Assembly: GCA_001661515.1 (NCBI GenBank)
Contig: LUVW01000003.1
Coordinates: 310,001-374,000, forward strand
Reading direction: 5' to 3'
DNA from: Capniomyces stellatus
Lineage: Eukaryota > Kickxellomycota > Harpellomycetes > Harpellales > Legeriomycetaceae
Length of the DNA stretch: 64,000 nucleotides
Part shown: one piece after another, positions 35,001 through 46,097 of the stretch
Position numbering within the stretch: the first letter of the stretch is position 1
How the letters are laid out: each line of letters starts with the position of its first letter
Notes under the pieces: generated by a model
Told to the model about the DNA's origin: nothing
The model's database searches: none
What the model saw: only the letters and a program-made list of their open reading frames with translations
Made by a program: the position numbers and the translations under genes

Positions 35001-36859
35001 CTACCACCACTGCAAATACTACCACTACTGCTACTACTAGCTCAGGTGACCAAGAACCCAGCCAATTAGCTACCGAAACTGTTGATTTGCCTTCAGCTGC
35101 TAATGCAGGTGTTGTGGTGGATAATGGGGACATGGATGTAGATTCTAGAGCCAATGCAAGTACCAGCGCTAGTGGTAATACTAGTGGTAATGCTGGCTCT
35201 AGTGCTGGATTGGGTTCGGGAACCAAGGTTTCGTTTGCTAGCTATATAAAGGACCTTGAGCTGGCTACTTGGAAAGCACCGCAGTTTATTAGGCTGTGGG
35301 ACTTGCTTAGCAAAAGCCTGACGTATATTCAGCAGTCGGCAGATTTGGCGCATATGGCACCTGTTTTGCTGCCTTTGATCGAGTCGTTTATGGTTGTTGC
35401 GAAGCCGTTGGTCAACAAGGCAACAAAGTCCACAGCAGACTCGGCGTCCAGCAATGTAGCAACAGGAGTCAGTTCGCTATCGCCAATGTTCAGCACCTCA
35501 AGCACAAGACCATCAACGGTTTCGTTGTCCAATCTGGCAGCAAGCACTAGCCAAGGAGGACTCAGTGACAGTAGCGACGAAAGTTTATTCCTGCTGTTTA
35601 CCGACACGCACAAGAAGGTGTTGAATACGCTGGTAAGATCAAACCCCGGCCTGCTAAGCGGGTCGTTTTCGCTGCTGGTGCATAACCCACGGGTGCTGGA
35701 GTTTGACAACAAGAGATCGTACTTTTACCAAAAGCTTGGAAACACTTTGGTCCGAGGCGACCGACACACAGGTGTTCCTTTGAACCTCAACGTTCGCAGA
35801 CAGTACGTGTTTGAGGACAGTTTCCATCAGTTTGCTGGCAAGTCGGGACCCGAAATCAGAGGCGGCCGACTCAATGTCAAGTTCTACGACGAGGAGGGCG
35901 TTGATGCTGGGGGAGTGACGCGTGAGTGGTTCCAGGTGCTGTCCAGACAGATGTTCAACCCAGACTATGCTCTGTTCAGGCCCAGTGCTGCTGATAAAAT
36001 CACCTACCAGCCTAACCCGCAGAGCTGGGCGAACCCGGACCATCTGCTGTACTTTAAGTTTGTTGGCCGTATTATAGGAAAGGCGATTTGCGACCAGCGC
36101 CTGTTTGACGCGTATTTCACGCGGTCCTTTTACAAGCACATGTTGGGACGTAGTGTGGATTATCGCGATTTGGAGGCTGTTGACCCAGAGTACGCAAAGT
36201 CATTGCAGTGGATATTGGACAACAATATCACCGACGTGTTTGATGAGACGTTTAGCGTTGAGGTGGATGACTTTGGTCAGCACCGCATTGTTGATTTGGT
36301 TCCGGGCGGACGGACGATTGCAGTCACGGAGGAAAACAAGGTCGAGTATGTTAGGCTTGTGGCTGAGCAAAGACTCACTGTTGCAATTCGCGATCAAATA
36401 GACGCGTTTTTGACCGGGTTCCACGAACTTGTGCCAAAAGATTTGGTCCAGATTATGAACGAGCAGGAAATCGAGTTGTTGATTAGCGGCATGCCTGATA
36501 TAGATGTAGACGATTGGAGGAACAACGCTGATTACAACGGCGGGTATACAAATTCGTCTGCCCAGATCCAGTGGTTCTGGCGGGCAGTTCGTTCGTTTGA
36601 CTTGGAAGAGCGCGCCAAGCTGTTGCAGTTTGTTACTGGAACGAGCAAGGTTCCGCTTGAAGGCTTTGCAAAGCTGCAGGGTAGTGGAGGGCATCAAAAG
36701 TTCCAGATCCACAAGGACTTTAGTAGTGTGAATAGACTGCCGAGTGCACATACGTGCTTTAATCAGCTGGATTTGCCGCTGTATGAGAGTTATGAGATTC
36801 TGAGAAGTCAGTTGTTGCTAGCCATTAGCGAGTGTAGCACAGGATTTGGATTTAGTTGA
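20033..36859 (+). CDS. TOM1: Giant HECT-type E3 ubiquitin ligase, TOM1/HUWE1 family
   Basis: Four exons (20033..20077, 20234..20542, 20743..22020, 22175..36859) join in phase to about 5,438 aa, against 3,268 in yeast Tom1 and about 4,370 in human HUWE1. The N-terminus begins with a short basic peptide, then armadillo-like DUF908 (exons 2-3) and DUF913 (start of exon 4, LDQLIGARGASFQIF). Next come a UBA domain near residues 1567-1607 (RELVAMGFGQREVEHALRR), a UIM near 1676-1690 (DELALAMALSLEND), and two UBM-type ubiquitin-binding motifs: LGIDLEFLEAIPNDMRREVL, about 3958, and REFLDALPPDIRQEV, about 4067. The HECT domain occupies roughly 5095-5438, with catalytic Cys5405 in SAHTCFNQLDLP (codon 36755-36757) and an aromatic C-terminus. 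Family members ubiquitinate unassembled ribosomal proteins, histones and others. The excess length is low-complexity repeats between conserved domains. The last exon starts at GAT 22175. Confidence 0.96.
20568..20642 (+). repeat. G-rich block in TOM1 intron 2
   Basis: Intron 2 (20543-20742) contains a G7 run near 20574, then GGAGGGGGAGGAGG and GGGGGGAGGGAGGAG. At least four G runs lie within 75 bp on the transcribed sense strand, compatible with a G-quadruplex in the pre-mRNA. Confidence 0.6.
21306..21367 (+). repeat. Coding-strand G-quadruplex motif in TOM1 exon 3
   Basis: G runs of 3, 6, 6 and 7 separated by loops of one to four bases form a textbook quadruplex motif at 21339-21367, with two more G6 runs just upstream. 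It encodes a Gly/Val/Arg-rich linker (GRGVGGVGGVDMVG) between conserved parts of the N-terminal region. Confidence 0.8.
22050..22165. repeat. AATAAT microsatellite in TOM1 intron 3
   Basis: Most of intron 3 (22021-22174) is a degenerate array of AAT, AATAAAT and AAAAAT units ending shortly before the acceptor at CTAG|GAT. Confidence 0.8.
23679..23744 (+). repeat. 18-bp coding repeat (KEIDQK)n in TOM1
   Basis: Three near-identical 18-bp copies of GAAATTGATCAAAAGAAR, then a diverged copy, encode KEIDQK units inside a Lys/Glu/Gln-rich, probably helical linker. The period is a multiple of three, so the frame is kept. Confidence 0.85.
25018..25095 (+). repeat. GAA/GAT array coding a poly-acidic tract
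   Basis: A GAA-dominated run shifting to GATGAA encodes an unbroken Glu/Asp tract just before the UBA domain. Acidic tracts are usual in TOM1/HUWE1 proteins and in the yeast protein have been linked to histone binding. Here the tract is long and nearly pure. Confidence 0.85.
25470..25520 (+). repeat. 15-bp coding repeat (SEPST)n
   Basis: Three consecutive AGTGAACCAAGTACC units encode SEPST between the UBA domain and the UIM. The last unit has a Ser to Asn change. Confidence 0.85.
25615..25755 (+). repeat. (KE)n charged coding repeat
   Basis: GAAAAGGAAAAG hexamers and a duplicated GAGATAATGAGGGAAAAGGA block encode alternating Lys/Glu with EIMREK inserts, directly after the UIM. It is likely a single charged helix or disordered. 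Confidence 0.85.
26374..26436 (+). repeat. 21-bp coding repeat (DQDVDKK)n
   Basis: Three 21-bp units based on GATCAAGATGTAGATAAGAA encode DQDVDKK, the third ending in EMK. Sequence divergence is low, so the expansion is recent. Confidence 0.85.
28440..28508 (+). repeat. GGATCA/GGAACA hexamer array (GS/GT)n
   Basis: Hexamers GGATCA and GGAACA alternate in blocks and encode Gly-Ser and Gly-Thr dipeptides. Related Gly-Thr arrays occur at about 29356-29430 and 33935-33995 in the same exon. Confidence 0.85.
29356..29560 (+). repeat. (GT)n, (DT)n and (HS)n dipeptide arrays
   Basis: GGAACT hexamers (Gly-Thr) pass into GATACTGACACT (Asp-Thr), and after a short spacer into CATAGTCATAGT and CGCAGT hexamers coding His-Ser and Arg-Ser. 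Three hexamer arrays thus lie within 200 bp. Confidence 0.85.
30640..30832 (+). repeat. Gly-rich hexamer arrays with perfect G4AT quadruplex motif
   Basis: Gly-Leu, Gly-Ile, poly-Gly and Gly-Met arrays follow one another. At 30770-30811 GGGGAT repeats encode (GM)n and give a series of G4 runs with two-base loops on the coding strand, the strongest quadruplex motif in the window. Confidence 0.85.
32215..32277 (+). repeat. GAAGTTGAAGCT array (EVEA)n
   Basis: GAAGTT and GAAGCT hexamers encode alternating Glu-Val and Glu-Ala just upstream of the first UBM-type motif. Confidence 0.85.
34725..34792 (+). repeat. 15-bp coding repeat (TKLE)n
   Basis: Repeats of ACTAAATTAGAG encode TKLE units, followed by diverged TNAE and TKVE copies. 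They lie upstream of the region leading to the HECT domain. Confidence 0.85.
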
Positions 36860-38115
36860 TTCTTATTTATTTATTCTTTTTTTTTAATTCTTTCTATTCC
36901 TTTGGTTTATTATTATTATTATCTTATAGTTTATTTTCCAATATTTTACTTTTTTTTATTTTGTTCTACAATTTTATTTTAATTTAATATTAACGCCATA
37001 CTTGAAATAGCACTAATCTCCCTGAACCAATGCCCATCGGGTACAGACGGTCTAATTGATTGAAAGGAGGGGGGGGGTGTTGGCTATTATAATCCATTAT
37101 CATATCAAAATAGCTCAGTATTTTTACAGTACTTTTATAGTATTACACGTTTTGTTGTTTTTGCTGATTCTGTTGCTAATAAATCACATAAACAAATAAA
37201 AAACAAGTAAAATACAAAAAAAAAAAACCGCGTGAATAATTAAATAAAGCGAATTCAAGTCTAAATAAACAAAGAAAATAAGAGAATGAAATGGAAAACA
37301 AGTTACAAATCTTTGCGAGTTTATAATGTTTTTCATTTTATTTTATTTTTTACTTGTATTTCATTTCACTTTTTTTTCTTTCTTTTACAACCTATTGTTT
37401 ACCATTTGATGTTTTATTAACGATATTTGGATATTTTTGAAGTTCAAAGCAAAAAAACGAGAAAAATATATTTGCGTTTGGTTTAAAAGACTTGTTTAGT
37501 TTGTTACAAGTAGTTATTAAATAGTAATATGCAAACATACTCGAAATCCAACTGGAAGCAAATACAATAATCTTAATCTTCATATTTCAAAAAAAATAAA
37601 ATAAAATTAATACTAGGCCAAACTAAACTTTTACAAAACCCACGATTGTTAGAGATGGTTGATGTTGAGCAGTTTTATTTATAAAGATCATCAGTAAAAA
37701 AATCCGTTATTTTTTTCTTCTCTCTTTTATTATTTTCCTTTAGATTAAACCATTAAAATAATAATCTAGGTAAGTTCCAACTAAGCCAAAAATAAAAATA
37801 AACAGCCAACGACCACCACTTTATCTGCACTGTGTTTGTACATTGTAAACCTTCAAGCCCAATATTTTTTAAATCAAGAGGAGAATCTTGAAGGATTGAA
37901 TTAAAAAGCTAAAGCGCGATATTGATTAATTGTTTGTAGAATCAAAAGAGTAAAACCAAAACAAATACTAAAAGGAGTGAAGAAATTAAGGAACGCGAAC
38001 GAGAAGAAATATAAAAATAAACCAAAATATCAATAACAAACAAAAGAGAAATAATAATAAACAGATAAAAACAAAAGTGAAGAAGAAGAAGGAGAAGGAT
38101 TAAATAAAGATTATA
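36860..38115. other. Intergenic TOM1-MED14
   Basis: It contains the TOM1 3' flank (T-rich, TTATTATTATTATT near 36910), the retroelement fragment at 37001-37194 and an A/T-rich MED14 leader with many AATAAA-like sequences. A purine-rich stretch (GAAGAAGAAGGAGAAGG, 38079-38099) precedes the MED14 start. No further gene is seen. Confidence 0.6.
37001..37194 (+). mobile_element. Second fragment of the 1-340 LTR element
   Basis: From about 37001 the sequence matches 154-210: the same reading frame ending ISLNQCPSGTDGLID with TGA at 37061-37063. A longer purine run follows (AAGGAGGGGGGGG, to 37077), then TGTTGGC at 37078 starting an LTR-like segment of about 117 bp with AATAAA near its end. The LTR part has more indels than the coding part. 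The copy is truncated upstream. Confidence 0.55.
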
Positions 38116-41100
38116 ATGCCAGAACGAACCAGTAGAATCCGGATTCTAGGGGTTCTAAACAAAGATCACGCTGGTAGTTTGTCACACAAACACGGTTCTG
38201 TAGCTCATAAACCATCGGATACAAATATCAACTCTTTCAAACCCAACAGATTGGCAAACCCCGATCAATACAACCATAACAATATTGCTTCTGGTTACGA
38301 AGACTTGAATGGAAATAGTGATGCAAATTCGAATTACAGGCTAAATGGACTTGTTAATGGAAAAGTTGGCGACAGAAATGGAAATGGCCAAGACAATAAA
38401 GAGGCTTTTAATGGAAATAATCCAGAAAGTTATAATGAGAATGGGAACAACAATGGGAACGGTAATGGAAACAATGAAGGTAGCAGTAGTAATGGCAACG
38501 GCAATGGTAACGGCAACACCAACGGAAATATAAATGTAAATGAAAATCAAAGTGAAAATGGGGGTAGAGACAGAGATGGGGGTAATGATGAAGAGGGAAA
38601 TGAGAAAAACAAAGAAAAAACGGTAGATGAGGGAGATACTTTGGCAAAGCAAATAGAGAAGCTGCCGAAAGTCACAGAAGGCACAGTTCCGCTGTCGTTG
38701 GTGATAGACCGGGTGATAACATTTGCGTACACGGAGCTAATAAACCTGATAGAAACGCTTCCAAACATGGAAAACGAAAAGAAAAAAAAGCTGGCGCTAG
38801 AGTACACGTTCCAAACAAGAAAAAATATAGTTAAATTGGTTACTATAGTTAGGTGGGCCAGCAACGCCAACAAGCTGCAGCTAGCATCCAACATAATTTC
38901 GTTTCTGCAACAGCAAAACAGCCACTTTGTCAGTTCAGTTGATGGACTGTACGGAATTACCATGTTGCTTTCACAGTCAAGAATCAGGAACTTTGACCTC
39001 ACAAACTCAATAGACGTGATTACTGCCGGAAACTATCTTAACCTGCCCCAGCTAATCAAACTCAAGTACTCGTCCCCAAAAAGGCTCACTGCTTCTCAAA
39101 AGGCTCTTGCCCTTGAGACCATCAACGACGGAATCAGACAAAGACTTCTCACCCTCGACCAACGTCCCTTCTCCATGCACAAGTTTTACATTTCAAATGG
39201 ATCTGTTACTTTTACCATTACTAACGAATTTCAAGTCTGTCTAACTCTTCTACAGTTTATTCGGCGCGTGCCTTGGCACGTTGTTTTTGTGAAAATGCTT
39301 GTTTCCTCTGCATCCAACTTGCCAGAAGGTAATATATACATATACATATACAATAATTGGAACACAAGGAATCGTGGAAACTTTAATGGAAATATATGGT
39401 GCATTCTGTGCGTGCTTTTTATAACCAATTGTTGTATTTTTGGTGTTTTTAGAAATGAAACCTAAGGTTTCCGAGTCCCAAGTTGACAGGTTGGCCAAGA
39501 CCTGCCAACACTTGCTAATTCAAGTGGAAGAAGAAATGGCCAAATCCACTGACATTGGGGCTGGAACTGATGCAAAGGGGTCAAAGGAAATAGAAGTTGG
39601 GAGCGAAAAAAATTTAGTTGGCGAAAATAGCAGCGAGAATAACATTCCTGACAGCCAAACAGCAAAAGCAGTGGCGGGGGATACGAATATGGACAAAGAG
39701 GCTTTGGTTGATAAAAGTGGTAAAAGTGGTAAAGGAAAGAGCCAAAGGCAAGTAGTAGTTCCGCCACTGGCGCAGCTATACGATTTTTTGCACATGTATA
39801 GTTTAGGAACAATGGTGGAAACATTATGTCACCAGGCAATTGTGCTGTCAAGAACCAACCATGCACGGCATTTGCAAGTGGAAATGGACAGCGGAAGAAC
39901 AACTTTGACGTTGAGGTATTGGTCGTCAAGGACAGCGGCAGCAGCACCGCCTCCTCAGTCACTATCCAACATCATGGGGCTGTTTCCGTTGAATAACGAA
40001 AAAGGTGGGAAGCAGGTTATGGGGGTGATGGGGAACAATTACCTGAGAGTTAGGATAGTTGAGCTCAAGTCTAAAAGACCCGACCATGGTTCGGCCATGA
40101 GTGATGAAAATGTGTTTATTGCAAACATGGACTCGGAGAGTGGTGGAGTTGGGAGCACGGAAAGTAAGAATAGTGATGAGTATAAAAGCAAGTTGATTGA
40201 TGGGATGCGGTTACGAGAACAAAGAAAACAGAGCCTGGTTACAAAGACAGCACTGAAGTTTGAGTGGTTTGGAAGCTCAGGGCTGGTTGCACCATTGCAG
40301 GCAGAACAGTTTATGTTTAAGGGGTTAGACAGTCCCAACACTAGAGCCAGCAAGACAAATAGGCTTGGCAACGCGTTTAATGGCGGTGGTGGTGGTGGTG
40401 GTAGTAACAGAAGCAGTGCGGCAATGGCGGAGGACCAAAACTTGGAATGTGACGATTTGGTGGATTTCAATTCTATGAGCATTAACGCTGAGAAGCTGCT
40501 GGTCCAAGTGTCGAAACGACATTCCAGACTGGTTATTGAGGATTTGCGCAAGTCGGTTTCTGTAGCTGGGGTGATTTCGGCAACCGACATTCAGCTGATA
40601 AGTTTGGATTTGGAAAACAACAGCAAGGGCAGCAAGAATGGTGCGAACAGTGAGGGAGCAGACTCGAGTAAATCTGGTAGTGAGAGTGGGCAGGTGGGAC
40701 TAAGACTGTGGTATAGGAGCGGGGAGTCTGCGGTGGACATTTCAGTGGACATAACAACCGGAAGGCTTTTGGTGCGAGCATCAACAGCGAGCACTGTTGG
40801 GGCAAACTCAGTAACAGACACGGCGATTCTGGAGAGAGTTGAGAACTCGCTGAACCAGAGGCCGTGGAAGCTGTCAGAGCTGTTGCTGGAGCTGAGATCC
40901 ATGTCGACGCTATCAGACATTGAGCAGTTGGTGGTTGTTGCAAGAGGGATCGAGTCAGTAGTGTTTGGCAGCAAACCGGTCCAGGCTGCAGCAGCCACAG
41001 CAACATCAGCAAACTTGTCGGCGAACTCAAGGATCAATAAGCTAAACAGCATTCCGTTGTTGATAAGCAACTACGACAAGGAGAAGATCGTCAGACAGGT

Positions 41101-44100
41101 TGCTGGGTTTGAAGGGTTTGATGTTGAGCTGCTAAAACTGTTCAAGTTGGACAATGTTTGCAAGCACGCTGCCCAAACCGATAGCTGCTGGTACCTGATT
41201 ATTACAATGGGCGATGAACTGAGTTTCTTCCTTGTTGAGCTCTCAACGAATCACAAAACACCCATGCTTAACAATGTTGTTTCCATCAACAAACTCAATG
41301 TCGACTCTCTATTTGTTGCTGTTGCAAAGAAAATGTTGCTTGTTAAAAAACTCATTACTGATAACCATAACAAATCAAAAACAGATTCAAAAACAGATTC
41401 AAAGACAGATTCAGGTTTAGGTTTAGGTTTAGGCTTAGGCTTAGGTTTGGAGTTTGGTGACTTGTTGGATCAAAAACAAAAGCAAAAGCATGAACACGAA
41501 CAAGAAGTACAACAAGAACAGAAATCACAATTGGGATTGAGCTCCGAGTTCAGTAATGAAGGGTTATGTGGTCAGGTTGAAAAGTTGGCCAAGGCAAACT
41601 CAGTTGCGGTTTTGGAGGGAAGGTCAAAGATGCCATTGGAGTATTTGGAGCATTTGGTAAATTCAGTGCTAGCGCAAATAGCGATGAAGACGGTACAAAG
41701 ACAGCTAACAAGCACGCAGTTGATCTACGCGGTTCAGCAAAACCTGGCCTTGAAGACCGGCCAGCTGGACGAGCACGTAGATGGCGATAGTACAATGGAA
41801 CATCAAAAGTTGGTTGATTCAATGGGGCTGAGCAAAATGGATAGGGCACCGCCAATCTACATTCCAGTACTATCGCTGATGAAAGCAAGTAAGCTGGACT
41901 GGGAGCTGATTGACAACGGAGTGCATTTGAGCCTTCAAAGAACAATGGTCAAAATCAACATTTTGCCAATCGACAACCTTCCAAGCGACACGGCGAACTT
42001 TGGCAAACCAAGAGCTGCAGGGCTGCTGTGTGAAAGAAAGCTCAAGTTCTGTGTTGTTGCTGAGTTCCCAACGTACGTGTCGAGTTCGATGCCTGATTTA
42101 GTCAAGAAAAAGTACCTGTCAACAAGCAAACTCAGCCTGTCTGCTGCTAACCACAACGATGGAGCTGCCTGTACGGTTCGCAAGGTTTACACCAGACTTC
42201 AAACGGTGGTAGCTGACATTGTCAATGATTGGGTGCAGATGGCACTGCTTTTGCACCTGAACAGCCAGTTTTCTGAACGTTTAGGCAAGGTGCTTGGATT
42301 TGATTTGCTCAACACCCGGTTTTGTTCGTTTATGGAGCGTCTTGACAGCCCTGACAGTTCAGTTGGCCAACCGGGCCAGTGTGTTTTGGGTGCTGGAATC
42401 AGCGGGCCAAGACTGACTTTGGAAACAAATATTTCTGGACTGTTTTTGTGGGTCTATTGCAGCAGCAACGATGCCGAAAACAGTCAAAGTGATCGCGCAG
42501 TTTGCTATGAACTGGCGTTTTGCCAACAGTCTTTTGTTACCGGAGAGTTTCTGCCTTTTGTCTGCACTAGCGGTTGTCTGATGACTAGGCGATGTTTGAA
42601 CTGTTCCGGCTCTTTGGGCTGTTCTGGCTCTGGCTCTGGCCCTGACTTTTTGCAATCAAACAAAAGAGTCAAGAGTAACTCGGGGCCCAATGGTGTTTGG
42701 AAAGCAGACAAGGTGTGGAGACTGGCAAGAACTTTCTTGTCCTCGTTCAAAACCCACCTGAACTCAACAGGAACTCTGAAGACTGGGCTGCTCAACATCA
42801 GTGACTTTGGTGCGCTGGCCTACTTGACATACAACCTGCAAGTGTTTACCAACAACGACAGAAACCTGTCCGCCCAAATGCTGTACCAGCCCACCAGCGT
42901 TCCAACCATGTTTTCCGAAGATATGTTTAGGTCGGCTGGCAGCAGGAACAACATCACGATGCCGTTTTCAATACTGTGCAACAACGACATGTCAGTTCAG
43001 TACACCTTTGCCAATATGCATGTTGTAGCTGTTCAAAAGCATTCTGACGGAATGTTTTATGTGTCTGCAAACCTAGCCCCTGTGGACAATCCAGCCTCGA
43101 CAGCTGATGGGGGGGTTGGTGGAAACCTGCCACTGTGTGCGTGTCTGCTTGGTAACGGCCGCTGCACAGCTGCCACATACCCAATGAAGCCCTTGTTTGG
43201 CCTCCAGTTCTTCAGCTCGTTTATGGCTTCAATAGCCGCTAGGGTTTCTGGCTCTGGTCTTGGGTGTGGAGATGCTGGATCTGTAGCAGACAGACATCTC
43301 CAACCATGTTTATCAGACAACTTTAAGCATGTCAAGGTCCATGAAAATGCGTTTTTGTGCAATTACTCGTTTTTGTCTCAGTTTGTTTTGACCTACGCAG
43401 CCTACATCAACAAATCGTCTCACTTTATGTCGAAACTGTCCAGATTTCTGCAAAGCAACTCTATTCTTGTCCTAAACAACTGGACCTCAAGGCTCTGCAA
43501 TGCCGACATGGCGATTTACACCACCAACGCTGCCAAATCGATATCTCTCAAAATATCACCATCCTTCAACAGCCACTCTATTGCGCGTGACAGCACCAGT
43601 ACCAGCGCTCAGACCGAAAGTGTTGGGTTTATTGACAAGATTGTGGAATACAAACTGTCGGTTTTGCAGACTTCAAACTCGGTTCCAACAGCTACTGGTA
43701 CAGCCTCTGTTGGGCTTGAGATGCTAAACAAATTGGCAAGTGCATTGACAGCCTACATCAACAGCATAGGCTCTGATTCCATGTCTGCGCAACCAAAACA
43801 GTACAAGCTCATTTCCTCAATCGAGCTGTTTGTCCAACTGGTTGGTTTACCCGCCAAAACCTCATCTCTGCTCATCGACTTGTTGCTAGCCAAAAACGGG
43901 GCAATGGATCTGAATAACAGCTCTCAGCCCATCACACCTTACATTAACTCCAAATCTTCAGCTGAAATTATGTCCACATTCTTGGGATCACCAGCTGGAC
44001 AGACCATCGCCAGTGACCAATCAACTCCCTCCAACAAACGTGTGTTGGACCTGGTATTCAATCCACTAAGCACCCTTTCCTGCGGCGACTCTGAGGCTGG

Positions 44101-44839
44101 GCTGTTTGGATTTGGCTACAACAGCGGCAATGATGAGCTGGACTTAGTAATGGAAGTAAGAATCGACTTGGATGTTTTGGGTAAATCTACTAATGCACAC
44201 TTCAGCTCTCAGACCACAACTGAAACTGCTGAAACTGCTGAAACTGCTACCAAGGGTGTGTTTGTTTTCCCCTTGCCAATCTTATTTAATATCAGCAACA
44301 CACTGCCATCAACAACATTCAAAGCCAGCATAAACAAACTGAAACTGCAGGCTGTGGTTGATAATCTAGACTCAATGTACATAGACGCTTGCGACAGTTC
44401 TGGTGATTTGGACAGGCTGGGGTGTTTCAAGGGCTTGTTCAGCACTATTAATCAGGTTATATTGATGGGCAGCGCAGCAGCTACTGACTCGCCAGGAATT
44501 CGCGACCAGGTGTCTCAATTGGTTTTGGATCTTGATTCGCACCTGGAAATGCTAGTTGGACTGTGCAAATCACAATTACACAAACAACCCCAAATACAAA
44601 TACATGCCACCAAATCAATGGTTTCAACCGATACAATTCCATCACTTGGCAACGACCTTGTCCCACTTGCTCAGTCAGTAACCGAGCCAAAAGCGGTTAC
44701 TGGTGTTGACAGCAGTGTTGATTATGGGGTTGGTGTTGCTAACGGAATGTGGACTGGTGTTGGTTCTGTTTATGATGTTTCTGACCTGTTATCTCTTTTG
44801 CTTTTAAAATTGGCATCTTTCGGCTCCCAAGTAAACTAG
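38116..44839 (+). CDS. MED14: Mediator complex subunit 14 (MED14/Rgr1)
   Basis: Two exons (38116..39328, 39453..44839) join in phase 1 to 2,199 aa, longer than most fungal MED14 proteins. MED14 is the backbone of Mediator, linking head, middle and tail modules between activators and RNA polymerase II. The conserved N-terminal Med14 domain starts near residue 190 (TVPLSLVIDRVITFAYTEL) and includes NLIETLPNMENEKKKKLAL, VTIVRWASNANKL and FDLTNSIDVITAGNYLNLP. It runs to the intron, where splicing gives LPEEMKPKV. The first 180 residues are Asn/Gly-rich and disordered, and the long C-terminal part carries lineage-specific repeats. Exon 1 read-through meets a stop at 39463. Large scaffold length and the RGR1-type N-terminus support the call; the C-terminal two thirds would not be identifiable alone. 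Confidence 0.88.
38437..38555 (+). repeat. Asn-Gly coding repeat in MED14
   Basis: GGAAAC, GGTAAT and GGCAAC hexamers encode alternating Asn-Gly with Thr, Ile, Val and Glu variants near the N-terminus, before the conserved domain. Confidence 0.85.
41375..41454 (+). repeat. (SKTD)n and (GL)n coding repeats in MED14
   Basis: Three 12-bp TCAAAAACAGAT units (SKTD) are followed immediately by GGTTTA/GGCTTA hexamers encoding (GL)n. The same Gly-Leu hexamer type occurs in TOM1 near 31612-31660. Confidence 0.85.
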
Positions 44840-46097
44840 AAGCTTTTGTCGCCTAATTTATTCTTTCCTCCTCACCTCCCTTCCCCTCCTCTCGTTTTTC
44901 ATTACTTTTCATTACTTTTCATTACTTTTATAACTGCATTCCATATTACTTTTTTCTACTTTTAGTTTATTATTATTATTATTATTATTATTATATTTTT
45001 TACCTTGGCTTTTATAATTATACAGTTACACTCACATAATTTCTTTATACCAGCTAATTTCAAATTCATATTACATTTGGTCGTGCTTCAAATACAATAT
45101 CTTATTTCCTTGTTTTTCATTTGTTTCCTAGTTACTTTATGCTTTTCCTCAATGGTGCAATAATCATTTTATCAAGTAGAATTCCTTTCCCTCACTTTTA
45201 CAGTCATATTTTAATCAATTTAAAATGGTTCTAATTCTAATTCTAATTCCAACTTCATTTCTAATCCTAATTCCAACTTCATTTCTAATCCTAATTCCAA
45301 CTTCAACTCTAATTCTAATTTTAATTTTAATTTTAATTAATTTTTAGTTCAATAACATGATGTTTACACGATTAAAAGGATTTATTTTTAATCTTCGCTT
45401 TAATTTCCTATTAAATAATATTAACGTTGCTTTCCAAAATTACAAAATTCCAAATTCTTATTTGTTATATACTTTGAAGATTCGCTAGTATTTTATTCTT
45501 TCTTTTATGCTCTGTAGATTCTATTCTATTTCTTGTTCTTGTCTGGCTATAAAACTTTAGAGTAAATGTAAAATTTTCTGATTCATCCTAATTAAACTTA
45601 AAATATATAACCAAAAAAAAAAATAAGAATAAACGACAGTGCATTTATAAACGGTGAACAATCGAATCGTAAGTTTTACCAATTCTTTAACTATATTCTC
45701 TCAAACAAATCCAACTCAAAAATTGAACCAGCATTTGTTATACGGTTTACGTTTATCAGCTTTCAAATTCCTTGATATTTGCTACTCAACAATCACATCC
45801 CAAATGTCAATTACCTTGAGCTTTGAATGTCAAGAATAAACAAAAACTTGATCTTTAGCAACAATTCATTAATTATCCAACATTGCATTATTCACTTTCC
45901 CTTCCACCCTTTTTTTTATGCCAAAAAAATAAATAAATAAATTGCACGCTGCATCCATATACTACTATATTACCAAGTACAACTCAAAGTTTTGCACAAA
46001 ACTCTCGGCTAACTTTACTAAGGTTGTTTTTTTTATAATAACAAAAAAAATAGTCAAACCAATCAATACCGGCACAATCAACAGCAACAACAATTAG
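44840..46097. other. Intergenic MED14-BTG
   Basis: It contains a triplicated TTTTCATTAC (44897-44927), an ATT microsatellite (44968-44993), the 24-bp repeat (45231-45340) and A/T-rich sequence leading to the BTG gene. A 61-codon frame at 45654 has a non-ATG start and is not supported. Confidence 0.6.
45231..45340. repeat. 24-bp minisatellite with CTAATT units
   Basis: Two perfect copies of a 24-bp unit (CTAATTCCAACTTCATTTCT plus AATC) at 45243-45290 and a third, partial copy are flanked by CTAATT and TTTTAA hexamers. Confidence 0.9.
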
